Notes under the pieces: generated by a model
Databases searched by the model: none
Seen by the model: only the letters and a program-made list of their open reading frames with translations
Told to the model about the DNA's origin: nothing
In this document: positions 1 to 8,631 of the stretch, one piece after another
How positions within the stretch are numbered: position 1 is the first letter of the stretch
How the letters are laid out: the number at the start of each line of letters is the position of its first letter
Made by a program: the position numbers and the translations under genes
Assembly (NCBI RefSeq): GCF_016595235.1
Contig: NZ_JAENHL010000006.1
Coordinates: 434,001 to 498,000 of the forward strand
Direction of reading: 5' to 3'
DNA length: 64,000 nt
Origin: Taklimakanibacter albus
GTDB taxonomy: Bacteria > Pseudomonadota > Alphaproteobacteria > Rhizobiales > Aestuariivirgaceae

Positions 1-332
1 TTGGCGTCGGTGTTCGACCCCTTGGCCATCTTGTCGATCTGGGCGTCGATCGTCTTGTCGTTCGGGTCGGCCTTGTATTTCTTCGCCTCGACCAGCTTGA
101 TGACGTCGTCGATGACGGCCTGCAGCGCCCGCTTGCGCTGGTCGGCAATGCTGCCCTCGGTGCGTCCGAGGATGGCGTTGAGCCTGACCCGCTGTTCGAC
201 ATCGTAGCTGGTGATCGGATAATCGTTGACGGTGACCAGCACGCCTTGTCCGTCCCCCGCGGCGAGGGCGGCGGGATCGCCGGCGAACAGGGACAAAGTG
301 AGGGCGGTGGCGAAAAGAGCTCCGATCTTCAT
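1..332 (-). CDS. surA: SurA-type periplasmic chaperone / peptidyl-prolyl isomerase, N-terminal part (runs off the window)
   Basis: Read on the minus strand, the ATG at 332 opens a frame that begins MKIGALFATALTLSLF, a signal peptide ending near an AAG/ALAAG site. It continues with VLVTVNDYPITSYDVEQRV, the typical opening of the SurA N-domain, followed by a helix-rich stretch (RKRALQAVIDDVIKLVEAK). The family folds outer-membrane proteins, including LptD, in the periplasm. The gene starts 14 bp after the lptD stop, so the two are almost certainly cotranscribed, as in the lptD-surA-pdxA-rsmA order common in alphaproteobacteria. About 110 residues are visible; the parvulin domains lie outside the window. 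Confidence 0.85.
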   Translation of the reverse strand, partial: MKIGALFATALTLSLFAGDPAALAAGDGQGVLVTVNDYPITSYDVEQRVRLNAILGRTEGSIADQRKRALQAVIDDVIKLVEAKKYKADPNDKTIDAQIDKMAKGSNTDA

Positions 333-346
333 ACCGGTATCAGCCT

Positions 347-2644
347 CTATTGGTTCGGCAGCGAACCGATATTGTTGCCGAGCGATTTGAGGTCGATCGA
401 GAATTGAACTGAACGGTCAATCTTTTCATCCTCATCCGCCCGGTCTTCCTCATAGAAGAGGCGGAAATTGAAACAATCACAGTTAAAGCCGATACCCACC
501 GTATCGCGGATCAACTTGCTCGAGTCCATGTCGTAGCGAGCGCCCGCATAAACACTCCACCCACCGGAGAAATTCCAACCGGCGCTGCCCCAGACCTGCT
601 CTTCGCTTTCCGGACGCCCCGAATTCGGGTCGGCATCGACATTCGCGTAGAATAATGACGCGGAAAACCTGTCGAAATTGAGGCTCAGGCCGGCTTCCTG
701 GGCATTGATGTCCGACAGGTCCTCTTCCATGCGGACCTGATAGGAGAACCGCAGGCTGTCCCAGGGTTGTATCGCGACGGCGGCCACCAGGTCCGAGCTG
801 GTGTCCTCGAGGCCACTGCCGTCGGTAAAGCTGTTCTCGCCGGCGACGTGGAACGATTCGCCGAGGCTGGCCCGGATGAAGCCGCCATTCTCCGACAGGA
901 AGGTATAGAGCAGGCCGGCATTGATGCGGGTGCCGCCTTCATAGCGGTCGAGCCCGCTGAACCGGTCATGCAGGAACAGGTTGGTGGTGTCGAAATTCAG
1001 GTTGATCGAGTCTTCATTGCCGATCTTGTCCTCGTCCTTCTCGTCGGTCGAGGCGATGAACTGGGTCACCGGCGTCAGGATGTGCTGGCCGCCCTCGGTG
1101 TTGGAGAGGAAAGGCCAACGCATGTCGAGGCCGACGGTCGGCTGGAAGCGGGTGGTCGTATCGTTCTCTTCCGTCAGATTGTTGTCGTCGGGAAGATTCT
1201 CGGTCACGTAGAGATCGCCGCGCAGATTGGCGAAGGGCGTGATCACCTGGCCCATGCTGTTGATGATCTGCCGCTGCCAGCGCAGATTGGCGATGCCGCG
1301 CGTCTGGTCGGTGCCGAGATTTACATTGGTCAGCGGCAGGTCGGGATCATTGGCGAAGACCGCATCGTTGCGGCGGATGCTGTAGAGATTCCAGTCATAG
1401 CCGAACTCGCCGCCCAGCACCGGCTGATCGAGGGTATAGCTGTGCTGAATGTAGGGCAGGGCCGTCGGGAAGGTACTGTCGTCGTCATCGGGATCGAGCG
1501 ACTGGAAGTGCAGGGCTTGCGCCGAGAAGTAATTCCGGTCGTTGAGGCCGGTGATATAGACCTTGTCGATCGCCTCGTCGCGGCTGTCGATCTTGTACTT
1601 GTCCATGAAGTCTTTGTCGGTGACAAGCGTGCCGTCCCAGCCCCAGCTCCAGTTGTCGTTGATCTCGAACCGGCCTTGCGAGCGCGCCGAACCGCGGAAG
1701 CGCGAATCCCCGGCGGCGTCCGAGCCCATGGTCAACTGGTAGATGCCGGCGACATCGACATTGTATTCGCCACTGGCGAGGCGGTGCCGCCATTCCGCCT
1801 TGCCCAGCAAGCCTTGCTCGGAAGTGATGACCGGCGAGAAGGTCAGGTCGTAGCTGGGCGACAGATTCCAGAAATAAGGAACCTCGACGCCGACGCCATA
1901 GACGCTGGCATAGCTGAATTTGGGCGACAGGAAGCCGGTGCGGCGTTTGACCGTCGGATCGGCATGCGAGAAAGAGGGCAGCGTGATGATGTCGGCGCCG
2001 CCGAATTCGAAGGTGGCGTCCTTGTGATAGAGGACGCCTTCCTTCTCGTTATGCGTCACCTGGCGCGACCGCAACTGCCACAACGGCTTGCCGCTCGAGG
2101 TCAGGCAGTTGCCGCAGGCATTGTAGACGACATTGTCGTAGACGGTCAGATAGCCGTCCTGGCGCACCGCGTAATCGGCGGTGATGACCGCATCATTGGT
2201 GAGCAGCAGCCGCAGATGCTCGGCGAAGCCGTCCTTGAACTTGTTCATCAGCGAGGCGCGTTCCGCCTCGAGGATATTGCCGCCGGGCTCGCGGAGTCGG
2301 ACCTCGCCGATGGCGGTCATCTTGTCGTTGCGTTGGTCGTAGGAAACGCGCGTGGCGACGAGTTCGTATTTGCCATAGACGAGGACCACCTTGCCGATGG
2401 CGGTCGCGATCTTGGTCTGCGCATCGTAGGTGATCTTGTTGGCGACGACATTGACGCGCGAGCCTTTGGGCGGCGTCTTGAAGTTGGTGTCGCGCACATC
2501 ACCGGGGGCGGCGATGGCGGTCGGCGTCGGCCAGGCGATGATTGTGCCAAGGCAAAGGCTTGCCGCGAAGAGCGCAGCAATACTCGCACCTCCAGGCAAT
2601 AGCCTGGAGGGCGTCAGCCTTCCCCTTCGACGCCCCGTCGTCAT
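347..2644 (-). CDS. lptD: LPS-assembly outer-membrane protein LptD
   Basis: A 765-residue protein that inserts lipopolysaccharide into the outer leaflet of the outer membrane. The sequence shows an N-terminal basic region and hydrophobic signal segment (about residues 15-45), then an OstA/LptA-like beta-jellyroll (about 60-190, with VVANKITYDAQTKIATAIGK and repeated 'A.GEVRL' strands). A long C-terminal beta-barrel follows, with RRTGFLSPKFSYASVYGVGV, the usual LptD strand after the jellyroll, and alternating aromatic/hydrophobic strands to the C-terminus. Length is normal for the family. surA follows downstream. pepA is divergent, 213 bp away. In many rhizobia lptF and lptG sit between pepA and lptD; they are absent here. 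Confidence 0.93.
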   Translation of the reverse strand: MTTGRRRGRLTPSRLLPGGASIAALFAASLCLGTIIAWPTPTAIAAPGDVRDTNFKTPPKGSRVNVVANKITYDAQTKIATAIGKVVLVYGKYELVATRVSYDQRNDKMTAIGEVRLREPGGNILEAERASLMNKFKDGFAEHLRLLLTNDAVITADYAVRQDGYLTVYDNVVYNACGNCLTSSGKPLWQLRSRQVTHNEKEGVLYHKDATFEFGGADIITLPSFSHADPTVKRRTGFLSPKFSYASVYGVGVEVPYFWNLSPSYDLTFSPVITSEQGLLGKAEWRHRLASGEYNVDVAGIYQLTMGSDAAGDSRFRGSARSQGRFEINDNWSWGWDGTLVTDKDFMDKYKIDSRDEAIDKVYITGLNDRNYFSAQALHFQSLDPDDDDSTFPTALPYIQHSYTLDQPVLGGEFGYDWNLYSIRRNDAVFANDPDLPLTNVNLGTDQTRGIANLRWQRQIINSMGQVITPFANLRGDLYVTENLPDDNNLTEENDTTTRFQPTVGLDMRWPFLSNTEGGQHILTPVTQFIASTDEKDEDKIGNEDSINLNFDTTNLFLHDRFSGLDRYEGGTRINAGLLYTFLSENGGFIRASLGESFHVAGENSFTDGSGLEDTSSDLVAAVAIQPWDSLRFSYQVRMEEDLSDINAQEAGLSLNFDRFSASLFYANVDADPNSGRPESEEQVWGSAGWNFSGGWSVYAGARYDMDSSKLIRDTVGIGFNCDCFNFRLFYEEDRADEDEKIDRSVQFSIDLKSLGNNIGSLPNQ

Positions 2645-2857
2645 GAGATGTGTGAACTACCCGAATAACTTTATTTTACACTTTCTTAACCCGGTTTGCC
2701 CGGACGCGCAAAGTGCTTTTCGATGTCTGAATGTAACGTGTCTTTGGGCGGGCCCAAGGCAGGAAATTGGCATACTTAACAATCCATTACAGCAGTTGAA
2801 CCGAGAAGGTCCAGCGGCTAAGGGAATAACCTCGATTTTCCTCAGCGAGATATATTC
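2645..2857. promoter_or_regulatory. divergent promoter region between lptD and pepA
   Basis: The 213-bp gap between two divergently transcribed genes must hold both promoters. It is noticeably richer in A+T than the genes on either side (for example around 2665-2690 and 2765-2795). I see no convincing paired -35/-10 hexamers and no clear operator, so exact promoter positions are not assigned. Confidence 0.4.
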
Positions 2858-4342
2858 ATGAATGTGACATTCGCTGCGCCCGGGCAGCCTAAATCCGGCG
2901 TTTTGGTCGTTTTCTGCCCGGAGGACAAAAAGCTCTCCGGTATCGCGGCCGAGGCCGATAAGCGCAGCGGTGGTCATATTTCCCGGGCGATGAAGGCGAT
3001 CGGCTTCGAAGCCAAGCGCGAGCAGATCCTCGATCTCGTGGCGCCGGAGAAGCTTCCCCTCCAGCGAATCATCCTATTGGGCGTGGGCGACCCGGCCAAG
3101 CTCGTGGCCCGCGAAGCCGAGCTTCTCGGCGGCGCAATTGCCGGCTATCTCCAGGCGGCCAAGGCCGAATCGGGCGCCGTCGCCGCCGACCTCACCGGCC
3201 TGGCGCTCGACGCGGCAGAATTCGCCGCCCTCCTGGCCTCGGGCGCCACGCTCAGGACCTATAGCTTCGACCGTTACAAGTCCAAGAAAGCCAACAACGG
3301 CAAGGGGCTCACGGCTCTCACCATCCTGACCGGCGAGGCGGCCAAGGCCAAAAAGGCCTTTGCCGACTACGCGGCGGTCGCCGAGGGCGTCCATTTCGCC
3401 CGCGACCTCGTCAACGAGCCCGCCAACAAGCTCAATCCGGTGGAATTCGCCGCGCGGGTGAAGGCCAAGAGCAAGGCCGGCCTGGCGGTCGAGATCCTGA
3501 CCCCCGCCCAGATGAAGAAGCTCGGCATGGGAGCTCTTCTCGGCGTGGCGCAAGGCTCGGTCAACGAGCCGCGCCTCGTCATCATGCGCTGGCAGGGCGG
3601 CCGGAAGAACGACAAGCCGGTGTCCTTCATCGGCAAGGGCGTCACCTTCGATACCGGCGGCATCTCGATCAAGCCGGCCGCCGGCATGGAGGACATGAAG
3701 GGCGATATGGGCGGCGCCGCCTGCGTGGCGGGCCTCATGCTCGCTCTGGCGCGGCGCAAGGCCAAGGTGAACGCAGTCGGCGTCATCGGCCTCGTCGAGA
3801 ACATGCCGGACGGCAATGCCCAGCGTCCGGGTGATATCGTCACCTCGATGTCGGGCAAGACGATTGCGGTGCTCAACACCGACGCCGAGGGCCGTCTCGT
3901 CCTCGCCGATGCGCTCTGGTACACCCAGGACCGCTTCAAGCCACAATTCATGATCAATCTCGCCACCCTCACCGGCGCCATCATGGTGGCGCTCGGCAAG
4001 GAGCATGCCGGCCTCTTCTCCAATAGCGATGAATTGTCGGCGCGCCTCTACGACCTGGGACTGGCGACGGGCGAGAAGGTGTGGCGCATGCCGCTGGCGC
4101 CCGAATATGACAAGATGATCGACTTCGAAGTGGCCGATATGAAGAATATCGGCGGCCGCAATGCCGGCGCCATCACCGCCGCGCAATTCCTGCAGCGCTT
4201 CGTCAATAATGTGCCCTGGGTGCATCTCGACGTCGCCGGCACCGCGATGGATTCGAACAAGTCGCCGATCAACCAGAGCTGGGGCTCGGGCTGGGGCGTG
4301 CGTCTGCTCAACCGCCTGGTCGCCGATCATTACGAGAGCTGA
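2858..4342 (+). CDS. pepA: cytosol aminopeptidase PepA (leucyl aminopeptidase, M17)
   Basis: A 494-residue M17 metallopeptidase that removes N-terminal residues from peptides in the cytoplasm; family members are hexamers with two metal ions. The M17 signature NTDAEGRL is near residue 340. The metal/active-site segment [15 protein letters not shown] is near residue 262, followed by [10 protein letters not shown] and [19 protein letters not shown]. The N-terminal macro-like domain (about 1-160) is present, so the protein is full length. The ATG at 2858 gives the expected N-terminus, although only a weak purine run precedes it. A stem-loop follows 18 bp after the stop. Confidence 0.95.
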   Translation: MNVTFAAPGQPKSGVLVVFCPEDKKLSGIAAEADKRSGGHISRAMKAIGFEAKREQILDLVAPEKLPLQRIILLGVGDPAKLVAREAELLGGAIAGYLQAAKAESGAVAADLTGLALDAAEFAALLASGATLRTYSFDRYKSKKANNGKGLTALTILTGEAAKAKKAFADYAAVAEGVHFARDLVNEPANKLNPVEFAARVKAKSKAGLAVEILTPAQMKKLGMGALLGVAQGSVNEPRLVIMRWQGGRKNDKPVSFIGKGVTFDTGGISIKPAAGMEDMKGDMGGAACVAGLMLALARRKAKVNAVGVIGLVENMPDGNAQRPGDIVTSMSGKTIAVLNTDAEGRLVLADALWYTQDRFKPQFMINLATLTGAIMVALGKEHAGLFSNSDELSARLYDLGLATGEKVWRMPLAPEYDKMIDFEVADMKNIGGRNAGAITAAQFLQRFVNNVPWVHLDVAGTAMDSNKSPINQSWGSGWGVRLLNRLVADHYES

Positions 4343-4360
4343 TCGAGCACTTACGATCGT

Positions 4361-4387
4361 CACCTCGGGTCGCTTCGACCTGAGGTG
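4361..4387 (+). terminator. stem-loop after pepA
   Basis: CACCTCGGGTCG (4361-4372) pairs with CGACCTGAGGTG (4376-4387) across a 3-nt loop, giving 12 bp with one G-U pair. There is no U-run after it, so termination efficiency is uncertain. It covers a possible GTG start at 4385 for the next gene and argues for the later ATG. Confidence 0.55.
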
Positions 4388-4435
4388 ACGCGCAACACTC
4401 TTCACAGTTTCGCGCTTTCCGGGCTAGATGCGGCG

Positions 4436-5206
4436 ATGCCGTCCTTCGAACCCGTCAATGCCGTTGTCCGCGCTTTGGACATCCTGCGTCTCATCAACGA
4501 AATCGGGCCTGTATCGGTCGTCGACCTGCAGAAGCGCAGCGCCATGCCGAAGGCGACCGTCTTGCGCATGGTGGAGACGCTGATCGCCCAAGGTTATGTC
4601 AGCCGCTCCGAGAATGCGCTCTATGCGCCCACCGGCAAATGCCTGTTGCTGAGCAGCGGCTTCGACAGCAAAGCCAGCTATGTCAAGGCGGCCGAGCCCG
4701 TCCTCGCCAAGTTGCGCGACCGCATCGGCTGGCCCTCCGACTTCGCCATCTATGACAATGACGCCATGCTGATCGTCCTGGCGAGCAGCGAGCTCGGTGT
4801 CCTGTCGATCACCGGCCAGGGGGCCGCCCGCACGCCGCTTTTACGCAGCGCGCTGGGTCGCATCTATCTCGCGCATCTGAGCGATGAGGAGCGCAAGAGC
4901 CTGCTCGATCGCTTCTTGCCGGCCGATCCGCTCGCCGGAACGCGGCGCCAAGTTGAAAAGATCTTGGGCGACGCCGGCGAGCGCGGCTACGCCATTTCCG
5001 ATGAAGCCTATCTCGATACGCTCTATCCGGCCGGCATGCATGCGCTGGCGGTGCCGGTGCTCGGCGGCAAAAGACCGCTCGCCGCCGTGAACGTGCTGTT
5101 CCTGCGCAAGGCGTTGACCCTTGAGAAGGGGATCAAGACGCTTTTGCCGGCGTTGCGCGCTGCGGCGAAAGAGATCGGTGAGGGCATAGGTCAGGAAAGT
5201 CGATAG
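4436..5206 (+). CDS. IclR-family transcriptional regulator
   Basis: A 256-residue regulator. Residues about 5-65 form the IclR winged helix-turn-helix (NAVVRALDILRLINEIGPVS, then KATVLRMVETLIAQGYVSR). The rest is the effector-binding domain (about 75-250, with TPLLRSALGRIYLAHLSDEER and ALAVPVLGGKRPLAAVNVLF). I chose the ATG at 4436 because the in-frame GTG at 4385 lies inside the pepA stem-loop and would add a non-conserved 17-residue tail. The gene reads toward an orphan peptide-binding protein and an M24 homologue. A perfect 13-bp inverted repeat lies between it and them, so it probably controls that pair. The ligand is unknown. Confidence 0.88.
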   Translation: MPSFEPVNAVVRALDILRLINEIGPVSVVDLQKRSAMPKATVLRMVETLIAQGYVSRSENALYAPTGKCLLLSSGFDSKASYVKAAEPVLAKLRDRIGWPSDFAIYDNDAMLIVLASSELGVLSITGQGAARTPLLRSALGRIYLAHLSDEERKSLLDRFLPADPLAGTRRQVEKILGDAGERGYAISDEAYLDTLYPAGMHALAVPVLGGKRPLAAVNVLFLRKALTLEKGIKTLLPALRAAAKEIGEGIGQESR

Positions 5207-5209
5207 GTT

Positions 5210-5239
5210 CAACAGATGAACCTTATGGTTCATCTGTTG
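5210..5239. promoter_or_regulatory. perfect palindrome overlapping a -35 box; probable IclR operator
   Basis: CAACAGATGAACC (5210-5222) and GGTTCATCTGTTG (5227-5239) are perfect inverted repeats separated by TTAT. The right arm runs into TTGACA (5237-5242), followed 17 bp later by ATAGAG (5260-5265), a plausible sigma-70-type promoter for the gene starting at 5304. A palindrome of this size over a -35 box fits binding by a dimeric repressor, and the adjacent IclR regulator is the obvious candidate. It could instead be a stem-loop after the regulator gene, but it lacks a U-run. Confidence 0.6.
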
Positions 5240-5303
5240 ACATTGCCGGCGATGTGCCGATAGAGGGGAAAGGCATTTCCCTTCATCGCATCGCGAGGCA
5301 TGC

Positions 5304-6878
5304 ATGGCACGGCATACATCTTCTTCGTCCCTCATCCGCAAATTCAGCCGCCGCGACTTCATGCAGCTATCGCTCGCGGCCGGCCTCACCGTCGCGACTG
5401 CCGACCAATTGTGGGCGCAGGAAACGGCGGAGCGCAAGCGCGGCGGTCATTTCAGGATCGGCCTCGGGCAGGGGGCGACGACCGACATGCTCGATCCCGC
5501 GACCTTCATGGATTTCATGCCGGGCACCGTCTGCGCCTCTTATGCGAATTTCCTCACCGAGGTCGATGCCGACGGCAATATCACGCCCGATCTGGCGGAG
5601 TCCTTCGAAGGCTCCGACGGCGCCAAGACCTGGGCCTTCCGGCTGCGGAAAGGCGTCCAGTTCCATGATGGCCGCGAGCTCAAGCCGCAAGACGTGGTCG
5701 CCTCGATCCGCCATCATCTGGGAGCGGACTCGAAGTCGGCGGTGAAAGCGCAGCTGAGCGCGATCAAGGAGATCAAGGCCGATGGCGGCAATGTCGTATT
5801 TTCGCTCGAGGCCGGCAATGCCGATCTGCCTTATCTCCTGAGCGACTATCACCTGCCGATCTTCCCGGCCAGGGAAGATGGCGGCATGGACTGGCAAGCT
5901 CGGGTCGGCACCGGCCCATATGTGCTCGAGGCCTGGCAACCCGGCATCGGCGCCAAGCTCAAGCGCAATCCGAACTACTATCGCGACACCTGGTTCGACG
6001 AGGTCGAGATTCTGTCCATCGTCGATGTCGCAGCGCGCATGAACGCGCTGGTGACGGGCGACATCCACTTCGCCGATCGCTGCGACCTCAAGACCCTCGA
6101 TCTCCTGAAACGCAATCCGAATATCGAGATCGACGAGGTGACGGGCTTCGCGCATGCGACCTTCTCGATGGACGTCACCCAGGCGCCATTCGACAACCCC
6201 GATGTCCGCAATGCGCTCAAACATGCCGTCGACCGCGAGGCGATCCTCAACAAGATCTTCTTCGGCCATGGCATTGCCGGCAACGACAATCCGATCGCGC
6301 CGTCGGTCAAATATGCGACGAGCCCGGAGCCCCGGCATGGCTATGATCCGGCCAAGGCCCGGGAGCTTTTGAAGAAGGCCGGCCTCGAAGGGCTCAAGAT
6401 CGATCTCTCCGCCGCCGATACCGCCTTTGCCGGCGCGGTGGATGCCGCACTCTTGTTCAAGGAATCGGCCGCCGCGGCTGGCATCGACATCAATGTCATC
6501 CGCGAGCCCAATGACGCCTATTGGGAGACGGTATGGGGCAAGAAACCCTTCATCGCTTCCTATTTCAGCGGCCGCCCGGTCCAGGACCTGCAATTCTCGC
6601 TGGCCTATGCCGAGGGTGCCGCCTGGAACGAGACGAAATGGGCGAACAAGCGCTTCAACGAATTGCTGACCTCGGCGCGTGTCGAGCTCGACGAGGTGAA
6701 ACGCGCCGGCCTCTATGCCGAGATGCAGCAGCTCGTGCATGACGACGGCGGCACCATCGTGCTGCTCTTCGTCAATTATGTGAGTGCCCACGCGAAGAGC
6801 GTCGCGCATGGCAAGCTCGCCACCGACAAGGAAATCGACGGCACCAAGATCGCCTCGCGCTGGTGGATGACGGCCTGA
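5304..6878 (+). CDS. periplasmic peptide/oligopeptide-type substrate-binding protein (SBP_bac_5, DppA/OppA family)
   Basis: A 524-residue solute-binding protein of the dipeptide/oligopeptide/nickel class. The N-terminus carries a twin-arginine signal (SRRDFMQLSLAAG, about residues 13-27, cleavage near LWAQ), which suggests export in folded form. The body shows family landmarks: LAESFEGSDGAKTWAFRLRKGVQFHDG near residue 100 as the typical strand-helix, later DNPDVRNALKHAVDREAIL, and the C-terminal lobe. GAGG lies just before the ATG at 5304. No permease or ATPase gene is adjacent; the next gene is an M24 peptidase homologue 14 bp on. It may use a transporter encoded elsewhere. Confidence 0.9.
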   Translation: MARHTSSSSLIRKFSRRDFMQLSLAAGLTVATADQLWAQETAERKRGGHFRIGLGQGATTDMLDPATFMDFMPGTVCASYANFLTEVDADGNITPDLAESFEGSDGAKTWAFRLRKGVQFHDGRELKPQDVVASIRHHLGADSKSAVKAQLSAIKEIKADGGNVVFSLEAGNADLPYLLSDYHLPIFPAREDGGMDWQARVGTGPYVLEAWQPGIGAKLKRNPNYYRDTWFDEVEILSIVDVAARMNALVTGDIHFADRCDLKTLDLLKRNPNIEIDEVTGFAHATFSMDVTQAPFDNPDVRNALKHAVDREAILNKIFFGHGIAGNDNPIAPSVKYATSPEPRHGYDPAKARELLKKAGLEGLKIDLSAADTAFAGAVDAALLFKESAAAAGIDINVIREPNDAYWETVWGKKPFIASYFSGRPVQDLQFSLAYAEGAAWNETKWANKRFNELLTSARVELDEVKRAGLYAEMQQLVHDDGGTIVLLFVNYVSAHAKSVAHGKLATDKEIDGTKIASRWWMTA

Positions 6879-6892
6879 GAACGGAGACCAGA

Positions 6893-8083
6893 ATGACCGA
6901 ACGCTATTTCCCGATCTCCGAATATGAGCGGCGCTGGGCTCTCGTCCATGCCGAAATGCGCAGACGCGGCGTCGCGACAGCCGTCGTCTGGGGCAGGAGC
7001 GGCGGCACCTATGACCGGGCCTCCGACATCTATTACCTGACCAACTACTACGGCAATAATTCCGGGCAGGGCTTCGACAACGACCTGCAGAATTGCCGGG
7101 CTTTCTCCGCCGTCATCCTGCGTGAAGGCGAGAAGCCGGAGCTCATCATCGAGGAATCGGCTCCGCATCTCAACCTGCTGGCCACCGATCGCATCGTCGG
7201 CACCTGGGATCCGGTGAAGACCGTGGCCGAGCGCCTCGGCGCGCGCGCCGACAAGGGGCCTGTCGCCTTTCTCGGCACCGATTTCTTCTCCATGAAACAT
7301 TGGGGCCAGCTTCAGGCGGCGACCGCCGGCATCACATGGCAGTTCGAGGACGATATCGTCCGCAAGATTCGCCGGGTGAAGAGCTCGCTCGAGCTCGATG
7401 CCTATCGCGAAGGCGGACTGATCGCCTCACGCGCCTGCAATCTGCTGATCGAAGGGCTGCTGTCGGGAAAATCGGAGGCCGAGGCGGCGGGCGATGCGGC
7501 GCGTGAAGTTGTGCGCTCGGGCGGCGCCATTCACATGATCCCGGTCTCGCATGGCGACAAGATCGACAATATGTGCCGCAACCCATTGCCGGGCTACAGC
7601 CACGACACGCCGAAGCCGGGCGATCTGATCCGCGGCTTCGTCTATGGCCCGATGTTCCAGGGATATTACCTGGATCCCGGCCGCACTGTTGTGGCAGGCC
7701 GCAAGCCGACGCCGGCCCAGCGCGAGTTGATCGAGTCCTGCGTCAGGGTGACGGACGATCTGCTGGCGGCGCTCAAGCCCGGTCTCAAAGTGCGTGAGCT
7801 GGTCGATCTCGGCGATCGTCTCAAGGCCGACCTCAATGTCGAGGACGACGAGATGGCCAAGAAATTCCCGCTCTATGGCCATGGGCTAGGGTTGTTCTTC
7901 GAGCAACCGATCTTCTCGACCGCGATGGGGTATGGCGACGACGAGTTCGTCGAAGGCATGGTCGCCGGCATTGAGGTGTTCTTCGCACGCCCGGGCATTG
8001 GAAGCGTGGGCTTCGAGCAGAATGCCATTCTGACATCCAACGGCATCGAGCTTCTGACCACGACGCCGATGTTGTGGTGGTAG
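6893..8083 (+). CDS. M24-family (creatinase / Xaa-Pro peptidase fold) hydrolase with incomplete metal site
   Basis: A 396-residue protein with the two-domain architecture of creatinase and prolidase: an N-terminal domain to about residue 150 and a pita-bread C-terminal domain. Recognisable segments are YYLDPGRTVVAG, YGHGLGLFF and GFEQNAILTSNG. Of the five usual metal ligands, the second Asp (YLDPGRT), the His (GHGLGL) and the last Glu (GFEQ) are present. The first Asp is lost (FVYGPMFQGYY) and the usual Glu-Pro is replaced by ARPG. Metal-free creatinase-type chemistry is therefore more likely than a true aminopeptidase. ATG 6893 is preferred over 6863 because GGAG precedes it and it does not overlap the upstream gene. 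Confidence 0.8.
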   Translation: MTERYFPISEYERRWALVHAEMRRRGVATAVVWGRSGGTYDRASDIYYLTNYYGNNSGQGFDNDLQNCRAFSAVILREGEKPELIIEESAPHLNLLATDRIVGTWDPVKTVAERLGARADKGPVAFLGTDFFSMKHWGQLQAATAGITWQFEDDIVRKIRRVKSSLELDAYREGGLIASRACNLLIEGLLSGKSEAEAAGDAAREVVRSGGAIHMIPVSHGDKIDNMCRNPLPGYSHDTPKPGDLIRGFVYGPMFQGYYLDPGRTVVAGRKPTPAQRELIESCVRVTDDLLAALKPGLKVRELVDLGDRLKADLNVEDDEMAKKFPLYGHGLGLFFEQPIFSTAMGYGDDEFVEGMVAGIEVFFARPGIGSVGFEQNAILTSNGIELLTTTPMLWW

Positions 8084-8095
8084 CGGACTCTTCTC

Positions 8096-8488
8096 TCAGT
8101 CAGACAGGGGCGGGATTCCCGGCTCCATCGACAGATGCGAATGAATGCAGAGGAGCTTCTCGCCATCCTGTCTGAGGACGAGCGTGCAGCGGCCTCTTCT
8201 GTCATACCAGCCGCCATCCTTGGTCTTACCCTGGGAATGCCAGAGCGAGATCACGATGGCGGTGTCACCGGATATGACGATTTTCGGATCATCGAAGGTG
8301 AACCCGGCGATGGTCGGCCAGATGACGCGCCATTGCCGGGCTTCGAGATCGGCCAGCCCGGTCAGGATCTCGGAGAATGTTCCGAACGAGACGACGTCCT
8401 CGGCGAAGAGCGTCCGCGCCTTTGCGAAGTCTTGACCATTGATCAGGACTTCCCAGTCGCGGAGCCATTGCAGGACCTTGCTTCTCAA
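8096..8488 (-). CDS. small NTF2-like / SnoaL-type protein
   Basis: A 130-residue protein with the layout of the SnoaL/DUF4440 class of NTF2-like folds. It has an N-terminal helix pair (LRDWEVLINGQDFAKARTLF), FAEDVVSFGT, then beta strands with IVISGDTAIVISLWHSQGK and TLVLRQDGEKLLCIHSHLSM, a typical ending. Such folds serve as ketosteroid-isomerase-like enzymes, dehydratases or ligand-binding proteins; nothing here picks a reaction. It is convergent with the M24 gene and separated from its upstream neighbour by a double-hairpin repeat. Confidence 0.75.
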   Translation of the reverse strand: MRSKVLQWLRDWEVLINGQDFAKARTLFAEDVVSFGTFSEILTGLADLEARQWRVIWPTIAGFTFDDPKIVISGDTAIVISLWHSQGKTKDGGWYDRRGRCTLVLRQDGEKLLCIHSHLSMEPGIPPLSD

Positions 8489-8505
8489 AATGTAACCTCT
8501 GGCCT

Positions 8506-8631
8506 AGAGCCCTTCCCGTTTTGATCGAATCGTTCCGATTCGATCAAAACGGGAAAAAGGGCTCGAAAACATATAATCTGGAGCGCTTCCTTATCGCCAA
8601 AGTCGAGCAACTTTGGCGGGAAGCGCTCTAG
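8506..8631. repeat. double-hairpin intergenic repeat, copy 1
   Basis: Two long stem-loops in tandem. The first (8507-8564) has outer arms GAGCCCTT/AAGGGCTC and an inner stem CCCGTTTTGATCGAATCG with its complement. The second (8581-8629) has GAGCGCTTCC, a 4-nt bulge TTAT, the stem CGCCAAAGT/ACTTTGGCG, then GGAAGCGCTC. The whole element is nearly identical to 21131-21258, 12.6 kb away. Its right end supplies the stop codon of the minus-strand ATP-grasp gene (8628-8630). Confidence 0.9.

Noticed and set aside
767-2602. 611-codon open frame on the plus strand
   Set aside because: It is antisense to lptD, has Gly/Ala/Val/Asp-rich shadow composition, and no recognisable domain. Frame openness comes from high GC in the true gene.
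3074-4405. 443-codon minus-strand frame opposite pepA
   Set aside because: Composition is typical of an antisense shadow (His/Arg/Asp-rich), and pepA is certain.
4385-4435. GTG start giving a longer IclR protein
   Set aside because: The codon lies within the stem-loop after pepA, and the added residues are not family-like.
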